Below, in pieces: positions 4,160-5,025 of a stretch of DNA of 5,025 nt. The first letter of the stretch is position 1. Each line of letters begins with the position of its first letter. Both the position numbers and the translations under genes were made by a program. The DNA is from Clostridiales bacterium (GTDB lineage: Bacteria > Bacillota > Clostridia > Oscillospirales > QAMX01), in assembly GCA_016285815.1 (NCBI GenBank), contig JAEERN010000174.1:1-5025 (forward strand). The letters are read 5' to 3'. The notes below the pieces were generated by a model. It did no database searches and was not told where the DNA came from. It saw nothing but the letters and a program-made list of their open reading frames with translations.

Positions 4160-4723
4160 ATGGCGGTTTGTGAAAAGTGCGGTGCCGAGGTGGAAGAGGG
4201 CATGACCCTCTGCGCGGCCTGTTCCATGGAAGAGACGATAGCGGACAAGGAAAAAGCCAACGAGGTCTATCATACGATCATCAGAAAAGAGCGGCTTTCG
4301 GGCTTTCTGTGGCTGGCCTGGGGCGTGATCGCGCTGGGCGGCGGCATCCTCTGGCGCGTGCTGTTCAACAACGGTCTGGAGGAGAAAAAGGCCGCCTTCG
4401 AGGCGGCGTGGACCGAGGGCTCGCGCACGTGGATCCAGCACGAGGCGACGGTGAACTTCCTGACCGGGCTTCTGATCGCCGTCGGGGCGCTGGCGCTGAT
4501 CATCGCGATCTTCCGCCTGGCCTACGCCTGGGACATGAAGCGGGATCCCGTCGGCATCTACACCCACTATCAGATGCGCCTGAAGAGCAGCATCGCGCTG
4601 CTGATCCTGGGCGCCGGCGTCGGCACCGCCATCGCGGTCTACGACATCATGACGCGGAAATACGTCGTGGAGAACCGGGAACATCTGATCCACATCGTCA
4701 ACGCGCACTTCGCCAACGCCTGA
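4160..4723 (+). CDS. Zinc-ribbon protein with three predicted membrane segments, function unknown
   Basis: I do not recognise a named family. The 187-residue product begins with a short zinc ribbon, CEKC (4-7) and CAAC (18-21), of the type often found at the N-terminus of bacterial membrane proteins. A charged linker (22-46) follows. Then come three hydrophobic segments at about 47-69, 100-123 and 144-164, with a charged, Trp-containing stretch between the first two (71-98) and a basic loop (127-143) before the third. There is no signal peptide; the metal site is probably cytoplasmic, anchored by the first helix. The ATG at 4160 has AAGGAGG 9 nt upstream; an earlier in-frame start at 4106 would sit on the -10 region. 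It has its own promoter and terminator and so appears to be a single-gene unit. Confidence 0.87.
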   Translation: MAVCEKCGAEVEEGMTLCAACSMEETIADKEKANEVYHTIIRKERLSGFLWLAWGVIALGGGILWRVLFNNGLEEKKAAFEAAWTEGSRTWIQHEATVNFLTGLLIAVGALALIIAIFRLAYAWDMKRDPVGIYTHYQMRLKSSIALLILGAGVGTAIAVYDIMTRKYVVENREHLIHIVNAHFANA

Positions 4724-4744
4724 CGCGGGCGCTTTTGGGCGGAC

Positions 4745-4767
4745 CGATACGAATCGATACGAATCGA
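4745..4767. repeat. 10-bp tandem direct repeat, 2.3 copies
   Basis: CGATACGAAT occurs at 4745-4754 and again exactly at 4755-4764, followed by CGA. It lies between the zinc-ribbon stop and the terminator. The 10-bp period is about one helical turn, which would place copies on the same DNA face. It could be a binding site or simple replication slippage. Confidence 0.7.
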
Positions 4768-4768
4768 C

Positions 4769-4812
4769 AGGGAGGACAAAAGAGCGATCCGGCCTTTTGT
4801 CCTCTCTTTTGT
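4769..4812 (+). terminator. Intrinsic terminator after the zinc-ribbon gene
   Basis: GAGGACAAAAG (4772-4782) pairs perfectly with CTTTTGTCCTC (4794-4804). Three further pairs (4769-4771 with 4805-4807, one of them G-U) extend the stem to 14 bp. The loop is 11 nt, and the stem is followed by TTTGT. This is the clearest terminator in the window. It lies only 50 nt before the next start codon, leaving little room for a separate promoter. Confidence 0.88.
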
Positions 4813-4857
4813 GGAAAAAAACGCGCCCCCGCGGGGAGAGCAGCAAGGAGAAAAAAG

Positions 4858-5025
4858 ATGACGGATCCCGTGAGAGTCTACCCCTTTTCCGAAGAAGAGG
4901 CCGACGTCGGCCTGACGCTGACCGTGGGCGGCTGCCCGGTCCCGCTGCACGCGGCCCGGGTGTCGGCCTGGCCCATCAACCGCCGCTGGCCCGGCTTCCA
5001 GCGGCCGCAGAGCCAGACCGAGACG
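4858..5025 (+). CDS. N-terminal fragment of an unidentified protein, cut by the window end
   Basis: The frame opens with ATG at 4858, with AAGGAG (4845-4850) 7 nt upstream, and remains open for 56 codons to the window end. The N-terminus shows no signal peptide. It alternates polar and hydrophobic residues in a beta-strand manner (VGLTLTVGGCPVPL, 17-30), then reads INRRWPGFQRPQSQTET (40-56). The Trp-Pro-Gly and Gln-Arg-Pro stretch looks like the N-terminal beta-sandwich region of some large carbohydrate-active proteins. This is only an impression and should not be taken as a functional call. The gene has no visible promoter of its own and follows a strong terminator. Confidence 0.7.
   Translation, partial: MTDPVRVYPFSEEEADVGLTLTVGGCPVPLHAARVSAWPINRRWPGFQRPQSQTET

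Noticed and set aside
4112..4846. Minus-strand open frame opposite the zinc-ribbon gene
   Set aside because: It is complementary to a gene with promoter, Shine-Dalgarno and terminator, and the translation is Arg/Asp/Gly-rich shadow sequence that runs through the terminator.

Overview
This is a GC-rich bacterial chromosomal window. The strong GGAGG-type ribosome binding sites, near-consensus sigma-70/sigma-A promoters lying in small AT-rich islands, and the mix of protein families suggest a high-GC member of the Bacillota (Clostridia). That placement is inference, because no marker gene in the window fixes the taxon. There is no rRNA, tRNA gene, CRISPR array, insertion sequence or phage signature, and the genes look like a housekeeping neighbourhood.

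Layout. On the minus strand at the left edge, trmB (tRNA m7G46 methyltransferase) runs leftward. Its stop overlaps the start of another minus-strand gene that leaves the window (1-35). trmB is divergent from a TtcA-family PP-loop tRNA thiolase (861-1589), with its own TTGATT-17-TAAAAT promoter between them. A perfect consensus promoter (TTGACA-17-TATAAT) lies across the 3' end of the ttcA-type gene and drives a small Lys/Glu-rich protein with 11-residue repeats (1659-1976). A terminator-like stem follows it and reaches into the 3' end of a convergent minus-strand gene for a family 6 (HDG-type) DNA-deoxyinosine glycosylase (2020-2538).

Next on the plus strand come a Dabb-domain protein with a probable GTG start (2595-2891), a YbaK/EbsC-type aminoacyl-tRNA deacylase with a TTG start (2962-3438), and a LOG-family nucleotide phosphoribohydrolase (3482-4057). 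These three could form one operon, although no plus-strand promoter is visible for them. A strong promoter on the minus strand (2897-2926) points back through the Dabb gene towards the glycosylase gene. The glycosylase mRNA may therefore carry a long leader antisense to the Dabb gene.

A second strong promoter (TTGACA-17-TATTAT with an extended -10) drives an unrecognised zinc-ribbon protein with three membrane segments (4160-4723). A 10-bp tandem repeat and a clear intrinsic terminator follow. The window ends inside an unidentified gene that starts at 4858.

Themes. Several products deal with nucleic acid modification or quality control: tRNA methylation, tRNA thiolation, clearing of misacylated tRNA, removal of deaminated adenine from DNA, and N6-substituted nucleotide cleavage. 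I see no convincing evidence of a new multi-gene system. The most notable points are the uncharacterised 11-mer repeat protein under a perfect promoter, the antisense-directed promoter at 2897-2926, and the overlapping hairpins next to the 4087-4115 promoter.
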